DNA from: Mycolicibacterium diernhoferi
GTDB lineage: Bacteria; Actinomycetota; Actinomycetes; Mycobacteriales; Mycobacteriaceae
Length of the DNA stretch: 64,000 nucleotides
Reading direction: 5' to 3'
NCBI RefSeq assembly: GCF_019456655.1
Contig: NZ_CP080332.1
Coordinates: forward strand, 5,890,001-5,954,000
Shown here: positions 18,159-27,034 of the stretch, in pieces
How positions within the stretch are numbered: position 1 is the stretch's first letter
How the letters are laid out: every line of letters starts with the position of its first letter
Translations under genes and position numbers: made by a program
Notes under the pieces: model-generated
Database searches by the model: none
What the model saw: only the letters and a program-made list of their open reading frames with translations
What the model was told of the DNA's origin: nothing

Positions 18159-18173
18159 AGTGAGCTCATCGCG

Positions 18174-19667
18174 ATGCAGGCCACCGTTCAGCACTGGTGC
18201 AACGGCACGTTCTTCGAAGGCACCTCCAGCGCCACCGCGCCGGTGACCAACCCGGCGACCGGCCAGGTGACCGGACAGGTCGCCCTGGGCAGCGCCGCCG
18301 ACGCCCAGGCCGTGATCGACGCCGCCGCGGCCGCGTTCCCCGCGTGGCGCGACGCGTCGCTGGCCAAACGCACTCAGGTGCTGTTCCGTTTCCGGGAACT
18401 GCTCAACGAGCGCAAGGGCGAGCTGGCCGAGATCATCACCAGCGAGCACGGCAAGGTCGTCTCCGACGCCCTCGGCGAGGTCGGCCGCGGCCAGGAAGTC
18501 GTCGAATTCGCCTGCGGTATCCCGCATCTGCTCAAGGGCGGCTTCACCGAGAACGCCTCCACCAAGGTCGACGTCTACTCGATCCGCCAGCCCCTGGGCC
18601 CGGTCGCGATCATCTCCCCATTCAACTTCCCCGCCATGGTGCCGATGTGGTTCTTCCCGGTCGCCATCGCCGCCGGTAACACCGTGGTGCTCAAGCCCTC
18701 GGAGAAGGACCCGTCCGCCTCGCTGTGGCTGGCCGCACTGTGGAAGGAAGCCGGCCTGCCCGACGGTGTGTTCAACGTCCTGCAGGGCGACAAGACCGTC
18801 GTCGACGAGCTGCTCACCAACCCCAAGATCAAGAGTGTGTCCTTCGTCGGATCCACCCCGATCGCCCAGTACGTGTACGCCACCGGCACCGCCGCCGGCA
18901 AGCGCGTCCAGGCTCTCGGCGGCGCCAAGAACCACGCCGTGATCCTGCCCGACGCCGACCTGGACCTGGCCGCCGATGCCATGGTCAACGCCGGATTCGG
19001 CTCCGCCGGTGAGCGCTGCATGGCGATTTCCGCCTGCGTCGCGGTCGGCCCGATCGCCGACGATCTGGTCGCCAAGATCACCGAACGCACCGTGGGCCTC
19101 AAGACCGGTGACGGCACCAAGGACTCCGACATGGGCCCGCTGGTCACCAAGGCGCACCGCGACAAGGTGGCCTCCTACATCGACGCCGGCGAAGCCGACG
19201 GCGCCAAGGTCGTCGTCGACGGCCGCAACGTGGTCGCCGATGGTGGTGCCGACGGTTTCTGGTTGGGCCCCACCCTGCTCGACAACGTGACCCCGGCGAT
19301 GAGCGTCTACACCGACGAGATCTTCGGCCCCGTGCTCTCGGTACTGCGCGTCGAAACCTACGACGAAGCCCTGGAGTTGATCAACACCAACCCCTACGGC
19401 AACGGCACCGCCATCTTCACCAACGACGGCGGCGCGGCCCGGCGCTTCCAGAACGAGGTCGAGGTCGGCATGGTCGGCATCAACGTGCCGATCCCGGTCC
19501 CGATGGCCTACTACAGCTTCGGCGGCTGGAAGGCCTCCCTGTTCGGCGACAGCCACGCCCACGGCATGGACGGAGTGAACTTCTTCACCCGCCAGAAGGC
19601 CATCACCAGCCGCTGGCTCGATCCGTCGCACGGCGGCATCGACCTCGGCTTCCCCGGGAACAAGTGA
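18174..19667 (+). CDS. mmsA: CoA-acylating methylmalonate-semialdehyde dehydrogenase
   Basis: The ATG at 18174 gives 497 residues, the usual length. The enzyme converts methylmalonate or malonate semialdehyde with CoA and NAD+ to propionyl- or acetyl-CoA. Key features are SPFNFPAMVPMWFFP (148-162), which is specific to MmsA rather than other aldehyde dehydrogenases, GSTPIA (226-231) and catalytic Cys282 in GERCMA. The next gene, 13 bp on, is an aminotransferase of the type that makes the semialdehyde. Divergent pucR is the likely regulator. In-frame codons upstream of 18174 are not conserved-looking. Confidence 0.94.
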   Translation: MQATVQHWCNGTFFEGTSSATAPVTNPATGQVTGQVALGSAADAQAVIDAAAAAFPAWRDASLAKRTQVLFRFRELLNERKGELAEIITSEHGKVVSDALGEVGRGQEVVEFACGIPHLLKGGFTENASTKVDVYSIRQPLGPVAIISPFNFPAMVPMWFFPVAIAAGNTVVLKPSEKDPSASLWLAALWKEAGLPDGVFNVLQGDKTVVDELLTNPKIKSVSFVGSTPIAQYVYATGTAAGKRVQALGGAKNHAVILPDADLDLAADAMVNAGFGSAGERCMAISACVAVGPIADDLVAKITERTVGLKTGDGTKDSDMGPLVTKAHRDKVASYIDAGEADGAKVVVDGRNVVADGGADGFWLGPTLLDNVTPAMSVYTDEIFGPVLSVLRVETYDEALELINTNPYGNGTAIFTNDGGAARRFQNEVEVGMVGINVPIPVPMAYYSFGGWKASLFGDSHAHGMDGVNFFTRQKAITSRWLDPSHGGIDLGFPGNK

Positions 19668-19680
19668 GAGACTGAGCGAC

Positions 19681-21063
19681 ATGACTGTGATTGAAGAGTC
19701 GACCTTGCTGCCCAACGGATTGACCGTTGACGCGGCCCGCGCCGAATCGGCCCGCGCCTACGAACTGGACCGCGCGCACGTGTTCCATTCCTGGTCCGCG
19801 CAGGCCGAGATCACCCCGATGACGATCTCGGCGGCCCAGGGCTCCTACCTGTGGGACGGCGAGGGCAACCGGCTGCTGGACTTCTCCAGCCAGCTGGTCA
19901 ACACCAACATCGGGCACCAGCACCCGAAAGTTGTTGCCGCCATTGCCGAACAGGCCGCCAAGCTGTGCACGGTGGCCCCGCAGCACGCCAACGCGGCACG
20001 CTCGGAGGCGGCCCGGCTGATCGCCGAGCGCACCCCCGGTGAACTGAACAAGATCTTCTTCACCAACGGTGGCGCCGACGCGGTCGAGCACGCGGTGCGG
20101 ATGGCCCGGCTGCACACCGGCCGCTACAAGGTGCTGTCCCGGTACCGCGCCTACCACGGCGGCACCGACACCGCGATCAACCTGACCGGTGACCCGCGCC
20201 GCTGGCCCAATGACCGCGGCAATGCCGGGGTGGTGCACTTCAACGGGCCGTTCCTGTACCGCTCGTCGTTCTACGCCGAGACCGAGGAGCAGGAATCCCA
20301 GCGCGCGCTGGAGTACCTGGAGAAGCTGATCCAGATGGAGGGCCCGTCCACCATCGCCGCGATCATCCTGGAGTCCATCCCGGGCACCGCGGGCATCATG
20401 ATCCCGCCGCCCGGATATATGGCCGGTGTGCGCGAGATCTGCACCCGCTACGGCATCGTGTTCATCGCCGACGAGGTGATGTCGGGCTTCGGTCGCAGCG
20501 GAAAGTGGTTCTCCATCAACCACTTCGACGTGACCCCGGACCTGATGACGTTCGCCAAGGGCGTCAACTCCGGGTACGTGCCGCTCGGCGGTGTCGCGAT
20601 CAACCCGGAGATCGCGGAGACCTTCGCGCACCGCGCCTACCCCGGTGGGCTGACCTACTCGGGCCACCCGCTGGCCACCGCCGCCGCCATCGCGACCATC
20701 AACGCGATGGAGGACGAGGGCATGGTCGACAACGCCGCCACGGTGGGCACCGAGGTCATCGGCCCCGGTCTGGCCGCACTGGCCGACAAACACCCCAGCA
20801 TCGGTGAGGTGCGCGGTGCGGGCGTGTTCTGGGCGGTCGAGCTGGTCAAGGATCGCGCGACCCGGGAGCCGCTGGCCGCCTACGGCGGGTCCAGCCCGGC
20901 GATGAACGCGGTCGTCGCGGCGTGCAAGGCCGGTGGCCTGCTCCCGTTCGCGAACTTCAACCGCATCCACGTGGTGCCGCCGTGCAACGTGTCCGCCGAC
21001 GAGGTGCGTGAGGGTCTGGCGATCCTGGACGCCGCGCTGGACGTGGCCGACGCCGCGCTGTAG
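19681..21063 (+). CDS. Class III (omega) aminotransferase, probable beta-alanine type
   Basis: This 460-residue PLP enzyme has the class III pattern: FFTNGGADAVEHAVR (126-140), the PLP-holding Asp264 in FIADEVMSGFGR and the Schiff-base Lys293 in FAKGVNSGY. It transfers an omega amino group, probably from beta-alanine or a similar amino acid to pyruvate or 2-oxoglutarate. Coupling to mmsA suggests it feeds malonate semialdehyde (from pyrimidine-derived beta-alanine) or methylmalonate semialdehyde. The substrate choice is inference from context; other omega-amino acids or polyamines are possible. Confidence 0.88.
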   Translation: MTVIEESTLLPNGLTVDAARAESARAYELDRAHVFHSWSAQAEITPMTISAAQGSYLWDGEGNRLLDFSSQLVNTNIGHQHPKVVAAIAEQAAKLCTVAPQHANAARSEAARLIAERTPGELNKIFFTNGGADAVEHAVRMARLHTGRYKVLSRYRAYHGGTDTAINLTGDPRRWPNDRGNAGVVHFNGPFLYRSSFYAETEEQESQRALEYLEKLIQMEGPSTIAAIILESIPGTAGIMIPPPGYMAGVREICTRYGIVFIADEVMSGFGRSGKWFSINHFDVTPDLMTFAKGVNSGYVPLGGVAINPEIAETFAHRAYPGGLTYSGHPLATAAAIATINAMEDEGMVDNAATVGTEVIGPGLAALADKHPSIGEVRGAGVFWAVELVKDRATREPLAAYGGSSPAMNAVVAACKAGGLLPFANFNRIHVVPPCNVSADEVREGLAILDAALDVADAAL

Positions 21064-21534
21064 TCAGTTCAGCAGCAGGGACGACAGACGGTCCCGCGCC
21101 TCCTCCGGGATCGGCGCGGGACCGTTGTCGTCCAGCACCACCAGCACGGTGTCACAGACGCTGACACAGGTGTCCCCGACGAACAGCGCGGTCGACACGG
21201 TGAACGAGGTCCGCCCGAGCCGGCCGATGCCCAGACCGGTCTCGACGGTCGCCGGCCAGAACACCTCCGCAAGGAAGTGCACCGCATTGTTCGCCGTCAC
21301 CAGCCGCACGCTGCGCACCGCCGGCTGATACACCCCCGGGAACGTCTCCTGGTTGAACTCGGCACGCGCATTCTCGTGCATCGATTCCAGGGCGAGGTTG
21401 TTCACGTGCCCGTTGGCGTCCACATCGGCGTACCGGGCGATGGCGCGCCCGGTCAGCGGGTACAGCGCCTTGGCCAGTCGAGCGGGGTGCGGACGACCGA
21501 TCACCGGGACCAGATCAACATCAAGCTGCGTCAT
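21064..21534 (-). CDS. Acyl-CoA thioesterase, hotdog fold
   Basis: The 156-residue protein has the 4-hydroxybenzoyl-CoA thioesterase-like pattern [19 protein letters not shown], in which the Asp is the usual catalytic residue and NGHVNN is the hotdog helix start. It should hydrolyse acyl-CoA thioesters of unknown chain length. Its stop abuts the stop of the convergent aminotransferase gene, and it is divergent from the nitrobindin gene with 36 bp between. Confidence 0.82.
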   Translation of the reverse strand: MTQLDVDLVPVIGRPHPARLAKALYPLTGRAIARYADVDANGHVNNLALESMHENARAEFNQETFPGVYQPAVRSVRLVTANNAVHFLAEVFWPATVETGLGIGRLGRTSFTVSTALFVGDTCVSVCDTVLVVLDDNGPAPIPEEARDRLSSLLLN

Positions 21535-21570
21535 AACCGCGCCAGTACACCACGCCGTAGGCTGACCAGG

Positions 21571-22050
21571 ATGGTCGACCTACACCCCGGAATCGCCGCG
21601 CTGGCCCCGCTGCTGGGCACCTGGTCCGGCACCGGCGCCGGTGAATACCCCACCATCGAACCGTTCGGATACACCGAGACCGTCACCTTCGGTCACGTCG
21701 GTAAACCGTTCCTGGCCTATGCACAACGAACGAAGGCCACCGATGACGGCCGGCCGCTGCACGCCGAAACCGGTTATGTCCGCGTCCCCGAGCCGGGCCG
21801 GGTGGAATGGATGCTGGCGCACCCCACCGGCATCGTCGAGATCCTGGAGGGCACGCTGAGCACCGACGGGGTGCTGAGAATGGAGCTGCGCTCCACCATC
21901 GCGCGGTCCGCCTCTGCCAAGGAGGTCACCGCGCTGACCCGGACCTTCACCGTGGACGGCGACGAGTTGAGCTACACCGTGCAGATGGCCGCGGTCGGCC
22001 AACCGCTGCAGCATCATCTGGCCGCCACCCTGCGACGGGAACCGTCCTGA
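21571..22050 (+). CDS. Nitrobindin-like haem-binding beta-barrel protein (THAP4-type)
   Basis: From the ATG at 21571 the product has 159 residues. [15 protein letters not shown] (about 15-29) is the signature of the nitrobindin family, a small lipocalin-like barrel that holds ferric haem, and the C-terminal [11 protein letters not shown] contains the probable axial His. Relatives such as Rv2717c bind NO and isomerise peroxynitrite to nitrate. The serine hydrolase gene follows after 20 bp, likely in one transcript, though no functional link is obvious. Confidence 0.88.
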   Translation: MVDLHPGIAALAPLLGTWSGTGAGEYPTIEPFGYTETVTFGHVGKPFLAYAQRTKATDDGRPLHAETGYVRVPEPGRVEWMLAHPTGIVEILEGTLSTDGVLRMELRSTIARSASAKEVTALTRTFTVDGDELSYTVQMAAVGQPLQHHLAATLRREPS

Positions 22051-22070
22051 GCACCGACGGCCGCATCCGG

Positions 22071-23282
22071 GTGCCCGCCGACCTCGAATCGGTGACCTCC
22101 CGCGGCGCCGAGGACCACTCCGACATCGATCCCGCTGCCGTCGAACGGATCTGGGCCGCCGCGCGGTACTGGTATTCGGCCGGGATGCAGCCGGCCATCC
22201 AGGTATGCCTGCGCCGCAACGGCACAGTGATCCTGGACCGTGCGATCGGGCACGCCTGGGGCAACGGTCCGGACGACCCGGTGGACGCCGAAAAGGTTCC
22301 GGTCAGCACCGAAACCCCGTTCTGTGTGTACTCGGCGGCCAAGGCGATCACCACCACCGTCACCCACATGCTGGTCGAGCGCGGCGCCTTCTCGCTGGAG
22401 GACCGGGTGTGCGACTACCTGCCCGGCTACACCAGCCACGGCAAGGACCGCACCACCATCCGGCACGTGGTCACCCACAGCGCCGGGATCCCGTTCGCCA
22501 CCGGTCCGCAACCGGATCTCAAGCGGATGGACGACAGCGACTACGCGCGCGAGATGCTGGGCCGGATGAAGCCGGTGTACCGCCCGGGCCGGGTGCACAT
22601 CTACCACGGGGTGACCTGGGGGCCGCTGATGCGCGAGATCATCTCCGCGGCGACCGGACGCAGTATCCGCGACATCCTGGCCGAGGAGATCCTCGCCCCG
22701 CTCGGGTTCCGCTGGACGAACTACGGGGTCGCGCCCGCCGATGTGCCCAAGGTCGCGCCCAGTCACGTCACCGGCAAACCGCTGCCCGCGCCGATCGCCA
22801 GGGCGTTCAAGCTCGCCGTCGGCGGCACCCCGCAGCAGATCATCCCGTTCTCCAACACGCCGGAATTCCTGACCGGGGTCATCCCGTCGTCGAACACCGT
22901 GTCCAACGCCCACGAGCTGTCGCGCTTCGCCGAGATCCTGTGCCGCGGAGGCGAACTCGACGGGGTGCGGATCATGTCGCCGGATACCCTGCGGGCCGCC
23001 ACCACCGAGGCGCGCCGGCTGCGGCCGGACCTGGCGGTCGGCATGATGCCGATGCGCTGGGGCACCGGATACATGCTCGGCGCCAAGCGGTTCGGACCGT
23101 TCGGTAAGGATGCCGAGGGTGCCTTCGGGCATACCGGGCTGACCGATATCGCGGTGTGGGCGGACCCGCAGCGCGCACTGTCGGTGGCGGTGGTCAGCAG
23201 CGGGAAACCCAGCGGGCACCCCGAGGCCAAGCGCTACCCGGCGCTGTTGAGCCGGATCAACGCCGAGATACCGCGGGTCTAG
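22071..23282 (+). CDS. Serine hydrolase, class C beta-lactamase/EstB-like
   Basis: A protein of about 403 residues with the beta-lactamase-like esterase fold. The SxxK catalytic motif is SAAK in CVYSAAKAITTT, the second motif is the Tyr of HIYHGVTWG, and GHTGLTD is the KTG-equivalent third motif. There is no signal peptide, so it acts in the cytoplasm as an esterase rather than on peptidoglycan. The start is uncertain: GTG at 22071 (used here) or GTG at 22092, neither with a clear ribosome binding site. It is convergent with the SRPBCC gene, overlapping by 4 bp. Confidence 0.82.
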   Translation: MPADLESVTSRGAEDHSDIDPAAVERIWAAARYWYSAGMQPAIQVCLRRNGTVILDRAIGHAWGNGPDDPVDAEKVPVSTETPFCVYSAAKAITTTVTHMLVERGAFSLEDRVCDYLPGYTSHGKDRTTIRHVVTHSAGIPFATGPQPDLKRMDDSDYAREMLGRMKPVYRPGRVHIYHGVTWGPLMREIISAATGRSIRDILAEEILAPLGFRWTNYGVAPADVPKVAPSHVTGKPLPAPIARAFKLAVGGTPQQIIPFSNTPEFLTGVIPSSNTVSNAHELSRFAEILCRGGELDGVRIMSPDTLRAATTEARRLRPDLAVGMMPMRWGTGYMLGAKRFGPFGKDAEGAFGHTGLTDIAVWADPQRALSVAVVSSGKPSGHPEAKRYPALLSRINAEIPRV

Positions 23283-23698
23283 GCCCGCGAGGCCGCGCGC
23301 ACCAGCAGCCGCAGCAGCACCTGGCCGATGCCCGCGAGCGGGATCTTCACCGGCGCGAACGAGGCGGTCGAGGAGATCGTGTACTCGATCCGGGTGCCGG
23401 TGCCGGCCTCGCTGAGCCGGACCTCACCGGCGTAGCCGGGGAACGGCGTGCCCGAAAGAGCCTTGTACCCGAACACATGCGGCGCCTCGAAGGTGGTCAC
23501 CTCCTCGACGATGTCCGGCCCGGGACCCGGCGTGCTGATCCGGCGGACCGCGCCCAGGCCGTTGGGCTCCGGAGTCCCGGGCCTGCCGAGGCTGACGGTC
23601 AGACCCGGCGCCCAGCCGGCCATGCCGACGTGATCGGTCAGGACGGCCCACACCTTGTCGATCGGGGCGCTGACGGTGGCGTTCGCGGTGACATGCAT
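23279..23698 (-). CDS. SRPBCC-family protein
   Basis: The 139-residue product starts with MHVTANATVSAPIDKVWAVL, the usual opening of START/Bet v1-like ligand-binding proteins, and ends with a long amphipathic helix (IGQVLLRLLVRAAS). The family has a deep hydrophobic cavity for lipids or polyketides. No catalytic residues are recognisable. The ATG at 23698 was preferred over an ATG 51 bp upstream because it matches the family start. Function is unknown. Confidence 0.78.
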   Translation of the reverse strand: MHVTANATVSAPIDKVWAVLTDHVGMAGWAPGLTVSLGRPGTPEPNGLGAVRRISTPGPGPDIVEEVTTFEAPHVFGYKALSGTPFPGYAGEVRLSEAGTGTRIEYTISSTASFAPVKIPLAGIGQVLLRLLVRAASRA

Positions 23699-23768
23699 GC
23701 GCCCATCTTGCCCACCGGTTGGTAGACCCGGATACGTGACGGCGATCACTCCTGCTTATGGTGGCCTG

Positions 23769-24959
23769 ATGAGCACCGTCACCGATGCGGACCGGGTCGC
23801 GGACCTGGCGCGGCAGGTCGTGGCCGACCACGATCCGAAGAAGGTACCGATCCCCGAGTTTCTGACGGCCAGTTATGACGCCGGCCTGGCCTGGGTGCAT
23901 TTCCCGGAGGGACTGGGCGGGCTCGGGGTATCCCGCGGCCTGCAGGCCGTCGCGGACGGCATCCTGCAGGGCGCCGGCGGGCCGATGCCGCTGGGGCTCA
24001 ACCCGATGGGGTACGGAATGGCCGCACCGACGGTGCGCGAGCACGCGCAGTCCGAGGAACTCAAGAAGTTCTGGCTGCGCCCGCTGGCCAGCACCGAGGA
24101 CATCTGGTGTCAGCTGTTCTCCGAGCCCGGCGCGGGTTCGGACCTGGCCGGGCTGGCCACCTCGGCGGTCCGCGACGGCGATGACTGGGTGATCAACGGG
24201 CAGAAGGTGTGGACCAGCCTGGCTCACCGGGCGCGCTGGGGTCTGCTGCTGGCCCGCACGAATCCCGATGTGGCCAAGCACAAGGGGCTCACCTACTTCG
24301 TACTCGACATGCACGCGCCCGGGGTGCAGACCCGGCCGCTGCGCCAGCTCACCGGACAGGCCGAGTTCAACGAGGTCTACATCACCGACGCCCGCATCCC
24401 CGACGCCCACCGCCTCGGTGAGGTCGGCAACGGCTGGGGCGTGGCGATGACGACGCTGATGAACGAGCGCAGCGCGCTCGGCGGCAGCGGCAGCCGGCGC
24501 GGGGCCGGCACCATCGCCGAGGCGGTGGACCTGTGGGCGTCGCGGCCCGATCTGCAGACCCCGGTGCTGCGGGACCGGCTGACCCAGCTGTGGTTGCGCT
24601 CGGAGGCGCAGCGGCTCACCGCGCAGCGGTCCCGGGCGTCGGCGACCGTCGGCGGGCCGGGCCCGGAGGGGTCGATCGGCAAGCTGGTCGGCGCCGAACT
24701 CAATCAGCACATCTACACGTGGTGCATGGATCTGCTCGGGCCCGAAGGCGTGCTGTACCACGGGTATGACCTCAACCGTGACGACGACGGCGACTGGCGG
24801 GGTCCCATCCAGCAGCGGTTCCTGCGCAGCAAGGCCAACACCATCGAAGGCGGTACCTCGGAAGTGATGCGCAACATCCTGGCCGAGCGGATCCTGGGGC
24901 TGCCCGGGGATCTGCGGGCCGACGCCGGTATGCCGTGGAAGGAGATCCCGCGTGGCTGA
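23769..24959 (+). CDS. Acyl-CoA dehydrogenase, first of a pair
   Basis: The ATG at 23769 gives 396 residues. The FAD-binding loop is QLFSEPGAGSDLAG and the C-terminal region ends with NTIEGGTSEVMRNILAERILG, both family hallmarks. In mycobacteria adjacent acyl-CoA dehydrogenase genes often encode two subunits of an alpha2beta2 enzyme acting on steroid or bulky acyl-CoAs. This gene overlaps the next one by 8 bp, which supports that model. The substrate is unknown, and no KstR-type operator was seen upstream. Confidence 0.92.
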   Translation: MSTVTDADRVADLARQVVADHDPKKVPIPEFLTASYDAGLAWVHFPEGLGGLGVSRGLQAVADGILQGAGGPMPLGLNPMGYGMAAPTVREHAQSEELKKFWLRPLASTEDIWCQLFSEPGAGSDLAGLATSAVRDGDDWVINGQKVWTSLAHRARWGLLLARTNPDVAKHKGLTYFVLDMHAPGVQTRPLRQLTGQAEFNEVYITDARIPDAHRLGEVGNGWGVAMTTLMNERSALGGSGSRRGAGTIAEAVDLWASRPDLQTPVLRDRLTQLWLRSEAQRLTAQRSRASATVGGPGPEGSIGKLVGAELNQHIYTWCMDLLGPEGVLYHGYDLNRDDDGDWRGPIQQRFLRSKANTIEGGTSEVMRNILAERILGLPGDLRADAGMPWKEIPRG

Positions 24960-26130
24960 GAAGTTTACGGATCAGCCCGAGAATGTGGCTGAGTTCGAGT
25001 TCTCGCCGGAACAGGCCCAATTGCGGGACGCCGTGCGCAAATTCAGCGCCGAGCACTTCGGTGAGGCCGAGGCGCGCGTGCAGATGGAGTCCGAGCCGCG
25101 CTTCGACCGCAAGGTCTGGCAGCGGCTGGGCGCCGAACTCGGCGTGCTGGGCCTGTCGGTCCCCGAGTCCGACGGTGGTGTCGGCGGCACACTGGTCGAT
25201 CAGGGGATCGCGGTCGAGGAACTCGGTGCGGCGCTGGCGACCGGGCCGTTGTTCGGCACGGTGTACCTGGCCATCCCGGCGCTGGTCGCCGCGTCGGGCG
25301 GCACGGTGCGCGACGAGCTGTTGGGCGCCCTGGTGGAGGGCACCCGCACCGCGGCATTCGCCGTACCCGATCGCGCCGGGGCCTTCGATCCGGCCGCCGT
25401 CACGGTGACCGGCACCGATGCGCTGACGGGCACCGTCGAACGGGTGGTGGACGCCGATGATGCCGACGAATTGCTGGTTGCCGCAACGGGTCCCGACGGG
25501 GTCGGACTGTACGCAGTGGACGCGAGCAGCACGGCGGTGCAGCGCACCCCGCTGGTCACCCTGGACCTGACCCGCCCGCAGGCCACCGTGGAACTCGCCG
25601 GCGCCCCGGCTCGCCTGATCGCCGGACCGGACGAGGCCACCCGGGTGATCGAGCACGCACTGCAGGTCGGCTCGACGCTGCTGGCCGCCGAACAGGTCGG
25701 CGCCGCAGCGCACCTGCTGAACCTGTCGGTCGAGTACGCGAAGTCACGGCTGCAGTTCGGCCGGCCCATCGGCTCCTTCCAGGCGGTCAAGCACCGACTG
25801 GCCGAGGGCATGGTGGATCTGGAGCACGCCCGTTCGGCCACGTATCACGCGGTGTGGGCGCTCACCGACGGGTCCGACGATCCGGCGCTGGCTGCGAGCA
25901 TCGCGCAGTCGCTGGCCTCGGCGGCGTTCTCCCGGATCGCCGCCGACACCATCCAGGTGCACGGCGGGATCGGATTCACCTGGGAGCATCAGGCGCATCT
26001 GTTCCTGAAGCGGGCGACCACCGACGCCGCCCTGCTGGGCAGCGCCGAAGCGCACCGTGACCGGGTGGCTGCGCTGGTGCTCGACACCGCGACGGCCGAC
26101 CGGCCGCCGCGGGTGGCCACCGGTGTCTAG
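24952..26130 (+). CDS. Acyl-CoA dehydrogenase, second of a pair
   Basis: The GTG start at 24952 lies inside the previous gene. The 392-residue protein has an acyl-CoA dehydrogenase core (FSPEQAQLRDAVRKFSAEHF at the N-terminus; QFGRPIGSFQAVKH and QVHGGIGFTWEH near the C-terminus). The middle-domain FAD loop seen in the partner is not recognisable here, as in the second subunit of heterotetrameric mycobacterial dehydrogenases. It probably works only with its neighbour. It ends 4 bp into the convergent hydrolase gene. Confidence 0.9.
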   Translation: MAEKFTDQPENVAEFEFSPEQAQLRDAVRKFSAEHFGEAEARVQMESEPRFDRKVWQRLGAELGVLGLSVPESDGGVGGTLVDQGIAVEELGAALATGPLFGTVYLAIPALVAASGGTVRDELLGALVEGTRTAAFAVPDRAGAFDPAAVTVTGTDALTGTVERVVDADDADELLVAATGPDGVGLYAVDASSTAVQRTPLVTLDLTRPQATVELAGAPARLIAGPDEATRVIEHALQVGSTLLAAEQVGAAAHLLNLSVEYAKSRLQFGRPIGSFQAVKHRLAEGMVDLEHARSATYHAVWALTDGSDDPALAASIAQSLASAAFSRIAADTIQVHGGIGFTWEHQAHLFLKRATTDAALLGSAEAHRDRVAALVLDTATADRPPRVATGV

Positions 26131-26954
26131 TGCTGCGCCCACCACTGGGTGACCAGCGCCGCGTACTCCGCGGGCCGCTCCTCCCAGACGAAATGCCCGG
26201 CGCCGTCGACCAGATCGGCCCGGCCGGCCGGTAACCGGTCGGCCAGATAGGTCGCGTTGACCGGCGGGACCACCGGATCCGAGCGGCCGGCGACCACCCG
26301 CACCGGGGTGTCGATGGTGGGCAGCAGGTCGCCCAGCAGCGGTAGCCAGTGCCGGTAGCTCTGCGCGTACGGGATGGTCTCGGCGAACCGGTCGCCGGCA
26401 TAGGCGGCGAGATAGTCGGCGCGGATGGCCGGCGGCGGGGTGTAGCCGGCGATGGTGGACAGCGCCGCTTCGACGATGGCCTCGCCGCCGATGTCGCGGA
26501 AGGGCTGCAGATCGGTGGCGAACACCCAGTCATACAGCGGACCGGCGACGTCGATCGGCACCGCGGCCCCACCGGAACCCACCACCACCGAGGCGATCCG
26601 GTCGGGGGCGGCGGCCGCGGCGAACAGTGCCGCCGAGGTGCCGATGTCCGGGCCGACGAGGTGCGGGCGGCGCATCCCGAAGGCGTCGGCGACGTGGATG
26701 ACGAACTCCCCCAGCGCCTTCGGGTTGAGCAGGTCGGCTCGGCGTTCGGATTGCCCGAAGCCGGGCGGGTCGAACGCCACCAGATGTGCCTGCCCTGCCA
26801 GCGTCGGCCACACCTGCTCGAACGCGTAGACCGATTCCGGCCACGGGCTGACCAGGATCGCGTCTCTGTCCGCGGGACCGCTCTCGGCGTACCGGATGCG
26901 TACCCCGTCTATCGTGGTGAACTGCGGTGCGATGCCGGTGGCGTGTGTGGTCAT
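26127..26954 (-). CDS. Alpha/beta hydrolase, epoxide hydrolase/haloalkane dehalogenase-like
   Basis: From the ATG at 26954 the protein has 275 residues. The nucleophile elbow reads LVGPDIGTSAAL, so the nucleophile is Asp, which is the mark of epoxide hydrolases and haloalkane or fluoroacetate dehalogenases; ordinary esterases have Ser here. The base is probably the His in GAGHFVWEE. The usual HGxP oxyanion motif is altered to SPWPES. An ATG 51 bp upstream exists but adds a low-quality N-terminus. The true substrate cannot be told. Confidence 0.8.
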   Translation of the reverse strand: MTTHATGIAPQFTTIDGVRIRYAESGPADRDAILVSPWPESVYAFEQVWPTLAGQAHLVAFDPPGFGQSERRADLLNPKALGEFVIHVADAFGMRRPHLVGPDIGTSAALFAAAAAPDRIASVVVGSGGAAVPIDVAGPLYDWVFATDLQPFRDIGGEAIVEAALSTIAGYTPPPAIRADYLAAYAGDRFAETIPYAQSYRHWLPLLGDLLPTIDTPVRVVAGRSDPVVPPVNATYLADRLPAGRADLVDGAGHFVWEERPAEYAALVTQWWAQH

Positions 26955-27034
26955 CACCCGACTGTGCGCCGTGCCGGGTGCCCCGGCATCATGGCCAGCG
27001 GCCAATCGCGGTACCGGCTAGCGGTACCCACCCG

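Noticed and set aside
18057..19715. Long minus-strand open frame opposite mmsA
   Set aside because: Antisense shadow; mmsA on the plus strand has all active-site motifs.
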